A stretch of 64,000 bases of DNA, from positions 110,112,001 to 110,176,000 of the forward strand of contig OZ231126.1 in assembly GCA_965153355.1 (NCBI GenBank), in the 5' to 3' direction. The stretch is from Flaccisagitta enflata. Lineage: Eukaryota > Chaetognatha > Sagittoidea > Aphragmophora. How positions within the stretch are numbered: position 1 is the first letter of the stretch; each line of letters begins with the position of its first letter. The notes under the pieces were generated by a model, which saw only the letters and a program-made list of their open reading frames with translations, searched no databases and was not told where the DNA came from. Shown here one piece after another: positions 37,759-49,289 of this stretch. Position numbers and translations under genes: made by a program.

Positions 37759-39700
37759 ATGAGCGTGAGGAGCCCCCCAGAACTGAAACTCAATGCGATA
37801 GTTGTAGTGACTAAGTGTCAGTGAAGCACCCTTGGAGAGCATCACATTCTTCAGGAACATTCAAAGTCTGTGCTGAAAGTTGAGAGTGGCATTGAGAAGG
37901 TTGTTCTTTATGAACTCGTGCTTGTTGGGATAGGCCTTCAAAAACTCATCTAATGTTTGGTCATCAATGAAAAAGTCCTCTTTGCCTTCTATGCACTCAT
38001 AAGTGACCTTATGGCCCTCAAGAAGGGCAGTGAAATTCTCTGGCCAGCGGACATCAGCACAAGATAATGTGAAGAAAAATGTGAATGAGCCAGAATTTTC
38101 CAATTTGGCAAACAGCTCGCCCTGTGCTTTCTTCCAGTATCGTGGGGTGTTTTTGATATTTTCTAACACCATGTATGGATCATCTAATGTGTACACTGAT
38201 GTGCCATCTGAATTTACTTTTTCAAGTCCTTTTTGGAATGACAAATTGATGTTACGATGCATTTGCTTCAGCTCAGTATGTGCCGCGGCAGTAAAAACAT
38301 ATGGAGGATGACTTCCACATCTTTCATCAACATTCAGAATCCTTTGACAATAATAATCTTGTTCACCTAATTTAACCTTTCTCTCCTCATCCTTTCCATT
38401 TCTTCCATCTGGAAAAAGGCAAGGGAAGGACTTGACTTCAAAAATCTGTCTCTCAAAGTATACTTTTTGGAATTTTTCCTTGGCCAGGTGCAACCTGAAC
38501 TGGTTCACTAGTATTTTCTTCAACTGTGATTTCTGGTAAATTATCACCAAAGCAGGTTGAACGATTGTTATTGTATTGGTTTCTTCCAATGGGATCATTT
38601 TGCCGATATTCTTCCTCTTCTATAATTACACATCTTGAGAGGGCTCAAAATTCTGATTGGCAGCTTCTTGAGAGTTGATCTTCAGATCCTTGAAGTCAAT
38701 GTCCACTGTTTTCTGAGAGTTGATCTCCAAGTCATTGAGGTCAATCTCCACTGAGTTCTGTGAATGAATTTCTGGGCTGGCAATGTGAACATCTTCTGGA
38801 AAAAGGATCTTGTAGCCCTCAGGATCTGACTCAAGACATCTCTGCTGGAAATCTTTATCCTCAAGGATTTTCTCATAATGTGGATTTTTCATAGAAATGA
38901 GTGTTCTCAGTGCCTGTAACACATTCCTCATGTTGATCAATTGCTGATTATGGACACCAGGGTAGTTTAATTGTCTCTTTAACTGCACAACTGACAGCCC
39001 TGCATCTGATGGGGTCCTTGGTAGCTTTGTCAATGTTTCTATGACATCAGTGGGTGCAATGGGGACATTGACAGTTTGGTCTTTCATTGCATTCCAACGG
39101 CTCTTTGGTAGGAGGACAATTTTTTGGAAAATGAGATTTAGGGCTATTAAGTGTTGCTCTAACTCTGAAAGCTTTAGTTCGGGATGCTTCTCAATATTTA
39201 CAAGCTGAAGATAGTTTTTATTTGTCATTGGTGCCATTCTGTTTTTCTCTAGGTAATTCTTGCATGTGAAGCATGTGTAATCACTGGTGATCTCCATGTT
39301 TTACTCTCCTACCAAGCAAGGCAAGAAAGTGCTTTGTGATGGTATAGGGCCTATGAATTTTTCAAAAGATCCAGGATACTGAGTTGAAAATGATTCTTTC
39401 CAGTCTTCATCCAATTCCACCACCTGGTTATCATAAAGCTTTCGGTGACAACAAATACAGAAAAAGATCCTTCTATTATTTACTGAAGCAAGAAAAGCTT
39501 TCCTTCTTTTGAATGCTGTGTCCATCTGAGAAAGGCGATAGTTTTGCTTTCTGGTTATCTCCTTTAATTTGTATCTTTCAGGATCTTTCCTCCTCTCTTC
39601 TGTTCTTCTTCTCTGTCTTCCAGCTGCTTCTCCCTCTCTGTAATTTTCAGGGTCTTCCTCCATTTTGGCTGTCCTCTCATTTTCCTTCTCCAATCTCCTT
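37759..39700 (-). pseudogene. Helitron Rep, central part with DUF6570-like and Helitron N domains
   Basis: Read on minus: a zinc-finger-like CICCHRKLYDNQVV, then CFTCKNYLEKNRMAP...LSELEQHLIALNLIFQKI...LPRTPSDAGLSVVQLKRQL. This is the pattern of the conserved domain preceding Helitron Reps. Next comes PRYWKKAQGELFAKLE and FTFFFTLSCADVRWPE (Helitron-like N domain), then YNYRIEFQFWGAPHAH with the HUH histidines at the very end, where the 9.7-kb element is inserted. The frame is continuous without frameshifts but carries stops at 39301-39303, 38626-38628, 38620-38622 and 37861-37863. It is a decayed gene. The usual RG before APH is WG here. Confidence 0.9.
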
Positions 39701-41241
39701 TTTGGGCAGCGGCCCCAAAGGGCCGATGTCCTGTAGGACACAGGGGTGAATTTCCAGACGTCCGTCCGTCCGTCCATCCGTCCGTCCGTCCGTCCATCCG
39801 TCCGTCCGTCCGTTTGTCCGTCCGTCCGTCCGTCCGTCCGTCCATCCGTCCGTCCGTCCGTCCGTCCGTCCATCCGTCCGTCCGTCCATCCGTCCGTCCA
39901 TCCGTCCGTCCGTCCGTCCGTCCGTCCGTTGTCCGTCCGTCCATCTGTCCGTCCCCCCGCTAAAGCTTCTGAGCCTCAAATTCCATTGAATAACATGGAA
40001 AATTGAAGAAATGCAAAATTCCCATTGAATAACATGGAAAATTGACAAAAAATGCAAAAATGAAAAATTTGGATTGAAAAACATGGGAAATTTACCAGAA
40101 GTTAAAAATATGTGAAATCCCTACTAGATAACATGGAAAATTGATAGAATTATGAAATGAATGCAGAATTCAGATCCAATAGCATGAAAAATTGACAAAA
40201 ATATTGAAAAAAATTCAATGTTCTCATTGAATAACATGGAAAATAGCCCCAAAGCCCAAAGGCCTTCTCAGGACGTCTGGAAATTCACCCCTGTGTCCTA
40301 CAGGACATTGGCCCTTTGGGGCCGCTGCCCTGCTCTCGAGATAGTCCGCCAGCGAATTTGGGGGTGTTCATCAACGGGGAATGAACACATGTTGCTGAAA
40401 AATGCCATAGAGCTGTTCATGAACAACTAAAAAGAGGCTTTTGGCAAACGATTTTGTTCATGGAGGGCCCAAAAAGACATGTTCATGAACGACCATTCAT
40501 TGAGGGGTAAAAAAAGCTGTTGCTGAACAGGTAAGAAAAAAAAACACTACACCAATGGTTTTGTTGGTGTAGTGGGTCTTTTACCTGTTCATGAAAAATG
40601 CTCATCTGGCTGTAAAAGAACAGCAAAAAAAAGTTTTTTTGATAAACAGTTTTAGGCATCTAGTTTAATCTAACAAAGAGTTCATTATGGAAACTTTTTT
40701 GACTCTGCATGAATGGCTGGGTTAAAAGATATTTCGTTAGAGATGAAATGATCTTGAGATTTTTTTGCTATAAATGGATTGGACTTGACACTCTCTTCAT
40801 AATTTTTAAACCATAAATAATACTTATCTGGTTGTTCATGAAGTACCAAATTTTACCTTCTGATGAACAGTTTTGTTTTTTGAATAGATAAATATTTCAG
40901 TGACGACTGAAAATAATACACATTGGGTGAGAAGATATTTTATCATAAGTGGAGTTAATTACCACTTTTCCAACATAATAATTGGCGCAGTGGATTTTTT
41001 AGCCGTTCATGAATGCGCTTTTTATGGCCCTCCCTGAACAAAATTGTTGGCCAAAGGTCTCTTTAATTGTGTTCATCAACACCTGTATGGCATTGTTGCT
41101 GAACAGGCGTTCATTCCCCGTTGCTGAACGCACCCAAATTCGCTGGCGGACTACCTGCTAATCTCACCCTACTTCTTCAGCTGATCACTCCAAGCAGGGC
41201 GTCGGGTACCGCTGACCATGTGCGATCCTTGGATGACTAGT
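39701..41241. repeat. Foldback-family copy interrupting the Helitron gene
   Basis: The left arm (tttttgggcagcggccccaa, gacacaggggtgaatttcca) and the inverse arm at 40270-40330 enclose a CCGT tetramer array (39757-39950) and a CCCATTGAATAACATGGAAA core. The tail continues at 41160-41236 (agcagggcgtcgggtaccgc, gcgatccttggatgacta) after an inserted element at about 40342-41154. The insertion point lies in the 69-bp Helitron repeat (ctccaatctcct / ttttatcataggcc). Confidence 0.85.
40342..41154. mobile_element. 813-bp TIR element inside the foldback repeat
   Basis: The left end TAGTCCGCCAGCGAATTTGG and the inverse of CGCTGGCGGACTA form termini. Inverted similarity continues inward (ggggaatgaac, gttgctgaac, catgaa). 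No transposase is encoded. The flank ctgctctc versus ctgctaat could be a degenerate 8-bp duplication, but this is not convincing. Confidence 0.8.
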
Positions 41242-41497
41242 TTTATCATAGGCCTCTTCATCTTCCTCCATTTCGGCTCTTCTCTCGTTTTCTTTCTCCA
41301 ATCTCCTCTTTTCATTATAGGCCTCTTTATTTTCCTCCATTTGGGCTCTTCTCTCACTTTCTTTCTCCAATCTCCTCTTTTCATCATAGGCCTCTTTATC
41401 TTCCTCCTTTTGATCTCTTCTCTCATTTTCTTTCTCCAATCTCCTCTTTTCATCATAGGCCTCTTTATTTTCCTCCATTTGGGCTCTTCTCTCATTC
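41242..41497 (-). pseudogene. Helitron Rep N-terminal 23-residue repeats, part 2
   Basis: Three and a half units of EEDKEAYDEKRRLEKENERR, diverging slightly between copies, each encoded by 69 bp. Highly charged and likely coiled coil. The segment is bounded on one side by the foldback copy and on the other by a LINE tail, and it belongs to the same frame as the segments at 39700 and 44003. Confidence 0.8.
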
Positions 41498-42940
41498 TAT
41501 TATTATTATTATTACATTTATTTTCGTCAACATAAATGCGACAATTCCATACAGCAATCATAGTCACAGTGCTACAACTAAAATTTGTTCAGAAAAAAAA
41601 AAGATAAAGATAAAGATAGGGGGGGGGAAATGAATAAAAAAAATACATCATGGAGTCCTACTCCGCTCCATTTCCTCAGTCTCTCGTAGGAGCTGAGAAA
41701 GAAATTGTAATGTTTCATTCTTATGATACATGATAGAATCCAAAAAGCATCATCTTGCATTGGAAAAAAGATCTTCAATAGACTTAAAGCAATAGAATTT
41801 AGGTAACTGACAAATACTTTGCCAACAACAAAATCCAAAAATACAGCGAACAGCGTTATTCACTACGACGTTAAACTAATTTTTTTCTGAGCTAGACAGA
41901 TCTTTAACCGCTGCTCCATACGTCAATTCAGGGACACAATTAGTATACAAAAGTTGCATCAATACATTCTCCCTAGGTTTTTGTAAACATGTTAGGACAG
42001 AGTCGACACTTGCAAAAAATTCACGTAAATCTTCTTGCACAGATATCTTGAAACAGTCATGTGAAACAAGGTAATAACCAAGATACTTACATTTTTCGAC
42101 GTACTCAATTAATTGACCATTAATTGAAATTCTCTCCAGTGAAGAAACCAAACAACTAAGACGTCCAAACACCATAATCTTTGTCTTGCCAATGTTGAAC
42201 TTCAGACAGAATTGCTTACAATATGATGCACACACATCGAGTAAACGTTGCAATGCTTCACGTGTCGGGGCCAACGACATGTCGTCTGGAAAGAGAAGGC
42301 AGGCTATGAAAAATTTTATAATATGACAACCGATTCCCATCTTTTTCAGAATAATGATAAGGTCGTTTATGTAAATGGCAAAGAAATGTGGCGATAAAAT
42401 TCCGCCCTGCTTTGTACCGCATAACACACAAATTGATTCAGACTGGGCCTTGGCCCACTTTACATTATATTCCATATTTGAGTACCAAGTCATTATAATC
42501 AATAAAAAACGAAGTGGAACATTCCTGCTAATAAGTTTAGAGAACAGTCCACTATGGGAAATTGTGTCAAAGGCCTTGCTGAAATCTAAAAAAGGCTACG
42601 TACACACTAGATCCCCTATCTGTGAAATAATTCACGCAAGATTTCAGGGTGAAAACTGCATGATTGGCGCCATGTTTTGGCTTAAAGCCAAATTGAAGAT
42701 CATCACTAACTAAATAATTTCCAAACTTCAAACAAAGCGCATTCTCAAACATATGTGCAAATGTGCTACTGAGTGTGACACCAAGATAATTGTCCGCCGC
42801 ATTCAAATCGCCCGAACTATTTTTACTACAGGAGATATCGTAGCCAACTGGAGATTAGCTGTTGTTGAATGTCCCGGGTCGCCGTCGAGATCGAATCCAG
42901 TGAGACCTTAAACAAGTGAAGTAGTAGAAATTAGCTTCTT
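41498..42940 (-). mobile_element. CR1/L2-like LINE fragment in the Helitron gene, minus strand
   Basis: Minus-strand 3' end at a TAA/AAT microsatellite tail (41498-41514). Reverse-transcriptase blocks read NYLGVTLSSTFAHMFENAL, LQFGFKPKHGANHAVF, then GTKQGGILSPHFFAIYINDL, LLFPDDMSLAPT in place of YADD, LKFNIGKTKIMVFGR and CKYLGYYLV. A frameshift separates the two blocks near 42550-42600, and the catalytic YADD is degenerate. The endonuclease is missing, so the copy is 5'-truncated. It resembles the LINE at 61434-63470 (same QGG.LSP and GIGC style). Confidence 0.85.
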
Positions 42941-42971
42941 TTTCTCTCTCCAATCTCCTCTTTTCATCATA
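42941..42971 (-). pseudogene. Helitron Rep N-terminal repeat sliver
   Basis: About 30 bp reading YDEKRRLERE on minus, stranded between the LINE fragment and the TA-flanked element. It shows that the two insertions hit adjacent 69-bp repeat units of the same gene. Confidence 0.75.
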
Positions 42972-44001
42972 CGGTGCGCCGCATTAAAAAGAGAACGTTT
43001 TTTGGAAACAGTATTATATTGCTCTAAAATTGAATTTCAAAACCAAATAGGGATGAATATGTTGCTTAAGCGTTAGTAATTGATGGATCCGCCCTCAGCT
43101 TGAATGCTAAGCTCCATACAGCATGCCATCGAGGTGTACAAGTTGGCAAGGTGGTCAATGGTGAGGCAGCACCAAACTGTAAAAGCAACTATGGTAAAGG
43201 GCACTTTGTATTGATAGTTTCTGCTTAAATATTGGCCTGAGACACAGAAAATTTATGACTGTTTGAAAGCTCTGCAAAAAATCTTCCAAATGCGACGTTG
43301 CTGGTCATTGAAGCTCAATTCGTTAAGAAATGGCATAGCTTTGAAGAAAAAAATCACTGATCCAAAAAAATGCTCATTTCAATTTTTTCAAATGAGCAAT
43401 TATAGTCTGTCCTTTTTTGTCAATAATGTCTGTCCTTTTTTGTCAATAATGCAGCTCAGGATTGTCTTAGCTACTTAATATCCATGGGCAAATTAAAGAG
43501 CTTTGAATTTTCTTTAAAATGGCGCCAAGAACAAATATCTAACTCAATGGGTTTAATTTTTATGTTAGAATTAAGATAACCTATCAAAATCATGTTATGA
43601 TTTTCCCAATTTTTGACAACCTGTCTTTATACTAATGCAATTTTTAAACAAATGGAGCTAGGGCATCCAGCAAGGTCTCATTTAAAAGATCTTTCGCAGA
43701 GCTTCAAAATGGTCATAGATTTTGCTATGTTTTTTTCAGTGCTTGGATATGAAACACTGACAAACAAGTAATTCATTTTTTTTTATTTTGCCATAGCTAA
43801 GGTTTTCCCCACTCCATTTTTCATAGCTTCTCTTCAAAGTGTCACTGCGTCCAAACAAATTGACCAATTTAAACGCGGTTTGTGGCAGACACTTAGTCTT
43901 TCAAAGAGCTTCAAAATGGTCACAAACAAAGTTACAATTTTTTTATTCTAAGCTGAGAAACAGTGGTAAACGTACAGTTCTCTTTTTTATGCGCTGCACT
44001 G
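42972..44001. mobile_element. 1,030-bp Tc1/mariner-type element remnant
   Basis: The left end CGGTGCGCCGCATTAAAAAG and the inverse right end CAGTGCAGCGCATAAAAAAG, continuing GAGAAC, match mariner-type termini. TA flanks both sides (42970-42971, 44002-44003). The empty site is known from neighbouring 69-bp repeats (ttttcatcataggcctcttt). No intact transposase was found. Internal frames are short, and a 27-bp direct repeat (tgtctgtccttttttgtc) lies near 43422. Confidence 0.88.
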
Positions 44002-44002
44002 T

Positions 44003-44425
44003 AGGCCTCTTTATCATCCTCCATTTGGGCTCTTCTCTCATTTTCTTTCTCCAATCTCCTCTTTTCATCATAGGCCTCTTTATCTTCCTCCATTTGGGCT
44101 CTTCTCTCATTTTCTCTCTCCAATCTCCTCTTTTCATCATAGGCCTCTTTATCTTCCTCCATTTGGGCTCTTCTCTCATTTTCTTTCTCCAATCTCCTCT
44201 TTTCATCATAGGCCTCTTTATCATCTTCCATTTCATTCTGTCGTCTCTGTTGTCCACCAGATGCCTTTCTTTCTTTGTAACTGAGCAGATCTTTTTTCTT
44301 ATCTCTTTCTTTCTGCTTTCTTAGTTTGGCATTCACTATGAATCCTGGGAACCGCCAGGACAATTTTTGGATAACTGTAAGTTTCTCTTTACTTTCACAC
44401 AGTCCACAGGTGCAGGAATCAAGGC
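44003..44425 (-). pseudogene. Helitron Rep N-terminus with charged 23-residue repeats
   Basis: The furthest upstream segment of the Rep gene. The minus frame reads CTCGLCESKEKLTVIQKLSW, RFPGF, then a basic stretch (NAKLRKQKERDKKKDLLSY) and about four 23-residue repeats (EDKEAYDEKRRLEKENERRA type). Charged repeats before the zinc-finger-like region are usual in Helitron Reps; tandem 69-bp amplification is unusual. No certain start codon is visible. Upstream the frame runs into the CATATG-rich repeat. Confidence 0.75.
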
Positions 44426-44474
44426 CCAGCCTTAATTAAAAATATTTCATCGGGCACTTTTTGAAAAAAATCAC

Positions 44475-45260
<786 letters not shown>

Positions 45261-45261
45261 A

Positions 45262-45501
45262 AAGGATGCTTTGGAGACGTCCTCGATCCCGACTTCAAAA
45301 GCATCATCAAGAAATTTAAAAAGAAATTTGAGGCCTGTCAAGAATACTGTCAGGATGTGTTGGGCGTTAGACTTGCCGCAATTTCTCTCAATAGCCAAAT
45401 GTGGTATGGCAAGGTTTGCGGAGCAAGCCATTGAATCCGCTCATGCGGACTTCAAAAAGACTTACCTAAGTCGAGGTGCAACCGAAGATCAAATTTCATG
45501 A
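45262..45501 (+). pseudogene. C-terminal fragment of a transposase-like protein
   Basis: Two overlapping frames are protein-like. The first reads FGDVLDPDFKSIIKKFKKKF; the second reads LDLPQFLSIAKCGMARFAEQ then AIESAHADFKKTY and stops at 45499-45501. The pattern 'GL..FSEQA.ES.H.DF' is common at the C-terminus of a transposon-borne protein family in invertebrates. A frameshift near 45360-45380 joins the parts. The 5' portion is replaced by the CT microsatellite. Function is not assigned. Confidence 0.6.
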
Positions 45502-45700
45502 GTCAAACCAATTTTTTAAACATTTTAAATCTTACTGATTTAGAATTTTTAAATAACAAAATATAATTGTTGTATTGAATGTATTTCAATTTTGAATGGA
45601 AAAGCATGGGAAGATAAAAGAAGAGTGCTGAGAAGGTAAAAAGAGGAGAAAAAAATGAAGGAATTCTAAAAAAAATTGTTTTTGCAACTTGATGTGTCTT

Positions 45701-45839
45701 AGGGAAAATTCTAAGACTCTCTCCTTATAAAATTTTGCATTTTCCAAAACATGGCCTCATTCTAATAACATATAAGATGAGGGCCATATTCTGAGAAATG
45801 CAAAATTGTTCAATTTGTTGAAGTCTTAGAATTTTCCCT
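45701..45839. mobile_element. 139-bp hairpin MITE
   Basis: AGGGAAAATTCTAAGACT at the left is matched by its complement at the right. The arms stay similar nearly to the centre (aaattttgcattttc, atggcc). A relative lies at 54099-54245. Confidence 0.8.
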
Positions 45840-46670
45840 TTATAAGTTTTAGATTTTTGCTATAGCATATTGAAAGAATCTATTACTTTCAATGATCATT
45901 TCTTGTCTTTTTCAATAAAAGCATAATCATACTAGGTTTTCTTTTACTAATAAGATGATTCTAAACAACAAAACTTTAAATTTCATTTAAGAAATTATCA
46001 TCCGGTTATTGATATAGCTGTAAAAAGTCTGAAACTGAAACTTTGCCTTCGTTTGCACCCCGACCTAAGCCCAATTTGCGTTGCTGAATCCAACCGTTTA
46101 TATGTTCTTTTAATTTGTCATCAATTAAGCGACAGAGACATACACAAACGGTTCACCAAGACATTAGGATGAAAATAAGTAAATAAATAACGAGAAAACG
46201 TGGAGGCGTAAGAAAAAAGAAGTAGCAAGATCACAAAAAAAAAAGACTATTCTGGCGCAGGGGGCTTTTAATCGTTTACATTTAAACCCTCTTCTTTTTT
46301 CGTGTTTCATGAAATTGCAATTTTTTTTAATGATTAGGATGGGGTATGGGATTTACACACTTCAACTGGCCAAATTTCATGTTTGTTTTAGAGTTATGAA
46401 TTATAATGACTTCTGAATTCAATGATCAATTGGCTTTCATTTTTGCATAGTTCATCTGGTTATGCCATTTCATCCCAAATTTGCATCAACTTTGAGAGAG
46501 TATATATCTGAACGAAAAAAAAGTACAGACCCCAAATTGTTTCCATTGAAACAATGTGTGTAAAATATTCAAGATAGGACCAATCCAGGGTCTCTTGCTC
46601 AATTTGTTAAGGAGCTAATGCTAAATAAGACGTTGAGATGTAGTAAAAATTACGCGCCTAGGAGACCTAA
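45840..46670. other. No gene seen
   Basis: AT-rich sequence without recognised features, apart from short motifs shared with the dispersed satellite-like repeats. Confidence 0.5.
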
Positions 46671-46671
46671 T

Positions 46672-46830
46672 ACATCTCACGGACACGCAACTCTATAAGG
46701 GGCTTTGTCCGTCTGTCCATCCGTCCGTCCATCGGTCCGTTGATTGGTCTGTCACGCTCGAGTTGAAAAGTGGGAAAATGCGCATTTCCACACCTGCCCA
46801 CTCATCCACAACTGGTGGCCGTGTATCATT
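46672..46830 (+). repeat. SINE-like GTCGCG-hairpin family copy, partial
   Basis: acacgcaactctataagggg, CCGTCCGT variants and cacctgcccactcatccaca match the family; the 5' hairpin is degenerate. Confidence 0.7.
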
Positions 46831-47170
46831 GACCACTCTCACCTGTTCCCTATCCTCTCTCTCCAATCCCCAATTGTCTCATTTCCCCTTTAAAAACCCT
46901 CTCTCTCTTTCCCTCTCTCTGCCTCTGATGATGATTCCCAAAGTGGATTTCGAAAATTAAGGCAAAAATTGTTGTTTTTTGCGAACTTGCACTGTATCTC
47001 CATAATGCGAATAAACACTGTGTTAATCGTTTTACTACCGGTGCTTGCGATGACGATTCGTAGCCTCATTCTTATCTCTTATATCTCGGATATGTTTTTC
47101 TCTCATTACCATCTATCTAATGGAACAAATCATGGCAGATCTAATGGCAATCGAACTATAATGCTTCTCG

Positions 47171-49129
47171 ATGACGCAATATGACAAACTAGATAGAGAA
47201 AATCTCAACACTTTACTACTGGAACATTACACACGCGAAGAGATTGTTAACGCCAAAGGCATCCTTGTCTCCATATGTGACAAAAATGGATTATTGAACC
47301 AAATCTCTGACTTCACAAAATTGGCCAAAACGCCAAGCAAAAAGTGGTGAAGGACATTTTGGATATATATTGAATATCGTCGACTCAGTAAAAGGCAATC
47401 ATTTGGGAGTCGAATTTGTGGCACAAAATCCTAATAGACTTCCCTCAGTGAACGCCGAGAAGTTCAATCTGCAGTTTCTGATCTCATCTATTTTGAAGCT
47501 GCAGGAACAACAACAACAACAATTGCAACAGTCAATGCAACAGCAAGTATGGCTTAAAAATATTTTTAAGTCACTCACGTCCCTTCACAACAAAACAACG
47601 CCATCCGATACAGCTGGCTCTTCTACTCATTTCTCACTGGCATCTCCACGGCTCTGTACTCCAAGTCGGTCTAACAGTGCCTTTTCATCAGCGCTGAGAG
47701 CCTTGGCGCCTGTTTTTTCAACTTCAACCGCGACATCACATTTCTCATCAGTGCTGGCAACTTCATCGTTGGCATCTTTATCGGCGTCATTCCCATTGGC
47801 TTCATCTTCGTCAGCGCCGCCCCCGTCATCGGTGCCATCTTTGTCTGCGCCACCTGCCACGTCGGCATCAGCGCCATCTCTGTCAGGGCCGTCTTCATTG
47901 TTGGCGTCGTCTTCAGTAACGCTGCCTTTATTGTCAACATCATCCTCCTTGGCGTCATCTTTGTCAGCGCCGTCTGCCTCGTTGGCGTCATCTTCAACGG
48001 CGTCAGCTTTGTCAGCTCTGCCTCCATTGTCGGCGTCATCTTTGTCAACGCCGCCGCCATCATCGGCGTTATCTTGTTGGCGTCTTTTTTGTTAACGCCG
48101 CCTCCCTCGGCGCTGTCATCTTCATCAGCGTCATCATTGTCAACGTCCCCACCTCCATCATTGTCGGCGTCATTGTTGTCAACGCTGCCTCCATCGTCGG
48201 TGTCATCTTTGTCTAAGCCATCTTCATTGTCAGGGTCATCTTTGTCGGCGTTGTCGGCGTCATCTTTGTCGGCGTTGTCGGCGTCATCTTTGTCGGCGTT
48301 GTCTGCGTCATCTTCATCAGCGCCGCCTCCATCGTTGGCGTTATCTTTGTCTACGCCGTCTTCATTGTCGGCTTCATCTTTGTTGGCGTCGTTGGCATCA
48401 TCTTCGTTGGCATCATCTTTTTTGGTGCCGCCTCCATCGTCAACGTCATCTTTGTTGGCGGATAGCAACAGAACAGATCTGGAGGCAGGGCGAGTGAGAT
48501 CAAATCCGTCCTCATCAACAGGAGGAAGCCACACCCAAGAAGTGAAATCCGCCTACGCATCCGCCAGGAAAGCAGCTTCAGCCGCTAAATTGGCCAAGAA
48601 AGAGGCAGACGCGGCCAAGGTAACGGCAGAAGAGAAAGAAGCGGCAGCAAACGCTAAACAGGCAGAGGCAGATCAAGCAGCAGCTGCAGCCAAAGCCTTG
48701 AAGGAGGGTGTTTCAGCGTCCTCAACCTCAAACTCCTCGTCAACTTCATATTCTTTTAAAGCCCAGAATCTCAATTCTTCCTCTTCTTGACACGACAACG
48801 CAAGTAAAACAAAAAACTCCATTGCCATCGTGGGTGAAAAAGAAGAGGGAGTAATAGAAGGCATTGCTCTGAGAGTCAGAGATTATTGGGACTTTTTTGT
48901 CTCGCGTCTCAGTGAAAATGCTACCGACCTACAAATCAAAAGGCATCTCCAAGAGCATGGAATCGAAGTACGCTATGTGTTTATGCTCAAATCAAAGCAG
49001 AGATTCACCAAATCAGCAAAGGTGCGAGTTGATCCTGCACACAAGGATAGAGTCTCACAGAAACAAAAATTCATCAAAGTGCAAGATTGGGTGCAGCAAT
49101 CCAAAGCAGCAAAAAAGCAAAATGTCTAG
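47171..49129 (+). pseudogene. ORF1 of the split CR1/L2-like LINE
   Basis: Starting at ATG 47171 the frame reads MTQYDKLDRENLNTLLLEHY and continues to a conserved-looking N-terminal region (VKGNHLGVEFVAQNPNRLPS, then a Gln-rich helix). At least two frame changes occur around 47340-47370 and one near 48075. The middle (about 47640-48470) is an 18-bp-type minisatellite coding Ser/Leu/Ala repeats. It is followed by an Ala/Lys/Glu coiled coil (KKEADAAKVTAEEKEAAANA) and a C-terminal domain (LQIKRHLQEHGIEVRYVFML, SAKVRVDPAHKDRV) typical of ORF1 proteins of this LINE group. An in-frame TGA at 48788-48790 splits the last two parts. The presumed role is RNA binding in the LINE particle. Confidence 0.75.
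47640..48470 (+). repeat. TCATCTTTGTCGGCG minisatellite inside ORF1
   Basis: Diverged 15-18-bp units around GTCATCTTTGTCGGCG fill about 830 bp. Both strands are open. The antisense frame (Asp/Asn/Ala-rich, DDADNADKDD) is an artefact. The tract expands the hinge between the N-terminal and coiled-coil parts of ORF1. Confidence 0.85.
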
Positions 49130-49144
49130 TTTGTCCATGATCAT
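49122..49144 (+). pseudogene. First codons of LINE ORF2
   Basis: ATGTCTAG overlaps the ORF1 stop: ORF2 starts at 49122 (MSSLSM) in a different frame from ORF1, giving an 8-bp overlap typical of coupled LINE ORFs. After eight codons the 12.3-kb element is inserted; the frame resumes at 61434. Confidence 0.8.
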
Positions 49145-49289
49145 TACGCTGATTGCACTGCCGACTTATGTCAAATCACGTCATTGCGACTAAGTTTTAA
49201 TGTACCTTTGCAAAAATGTGACCAAATGAGCACATGCGCAACATTCAAAACGCTCGGGAACCTTTTCTAGGGGGCGGTCAAAGATAAGA

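Noticed and set aside
39564-40084. Asp/Gly/Arg/Thr repeat frames (DGRTDGRTDGRT)
   Set aside because: CCGT tetramer array inside a foldback copy.
47671-48534. 287-codon Asp/Asn-rich minus-strand frame
   Set aside because: Antisense of the ORF1 minisatellite; no recognisable domain and no start context.
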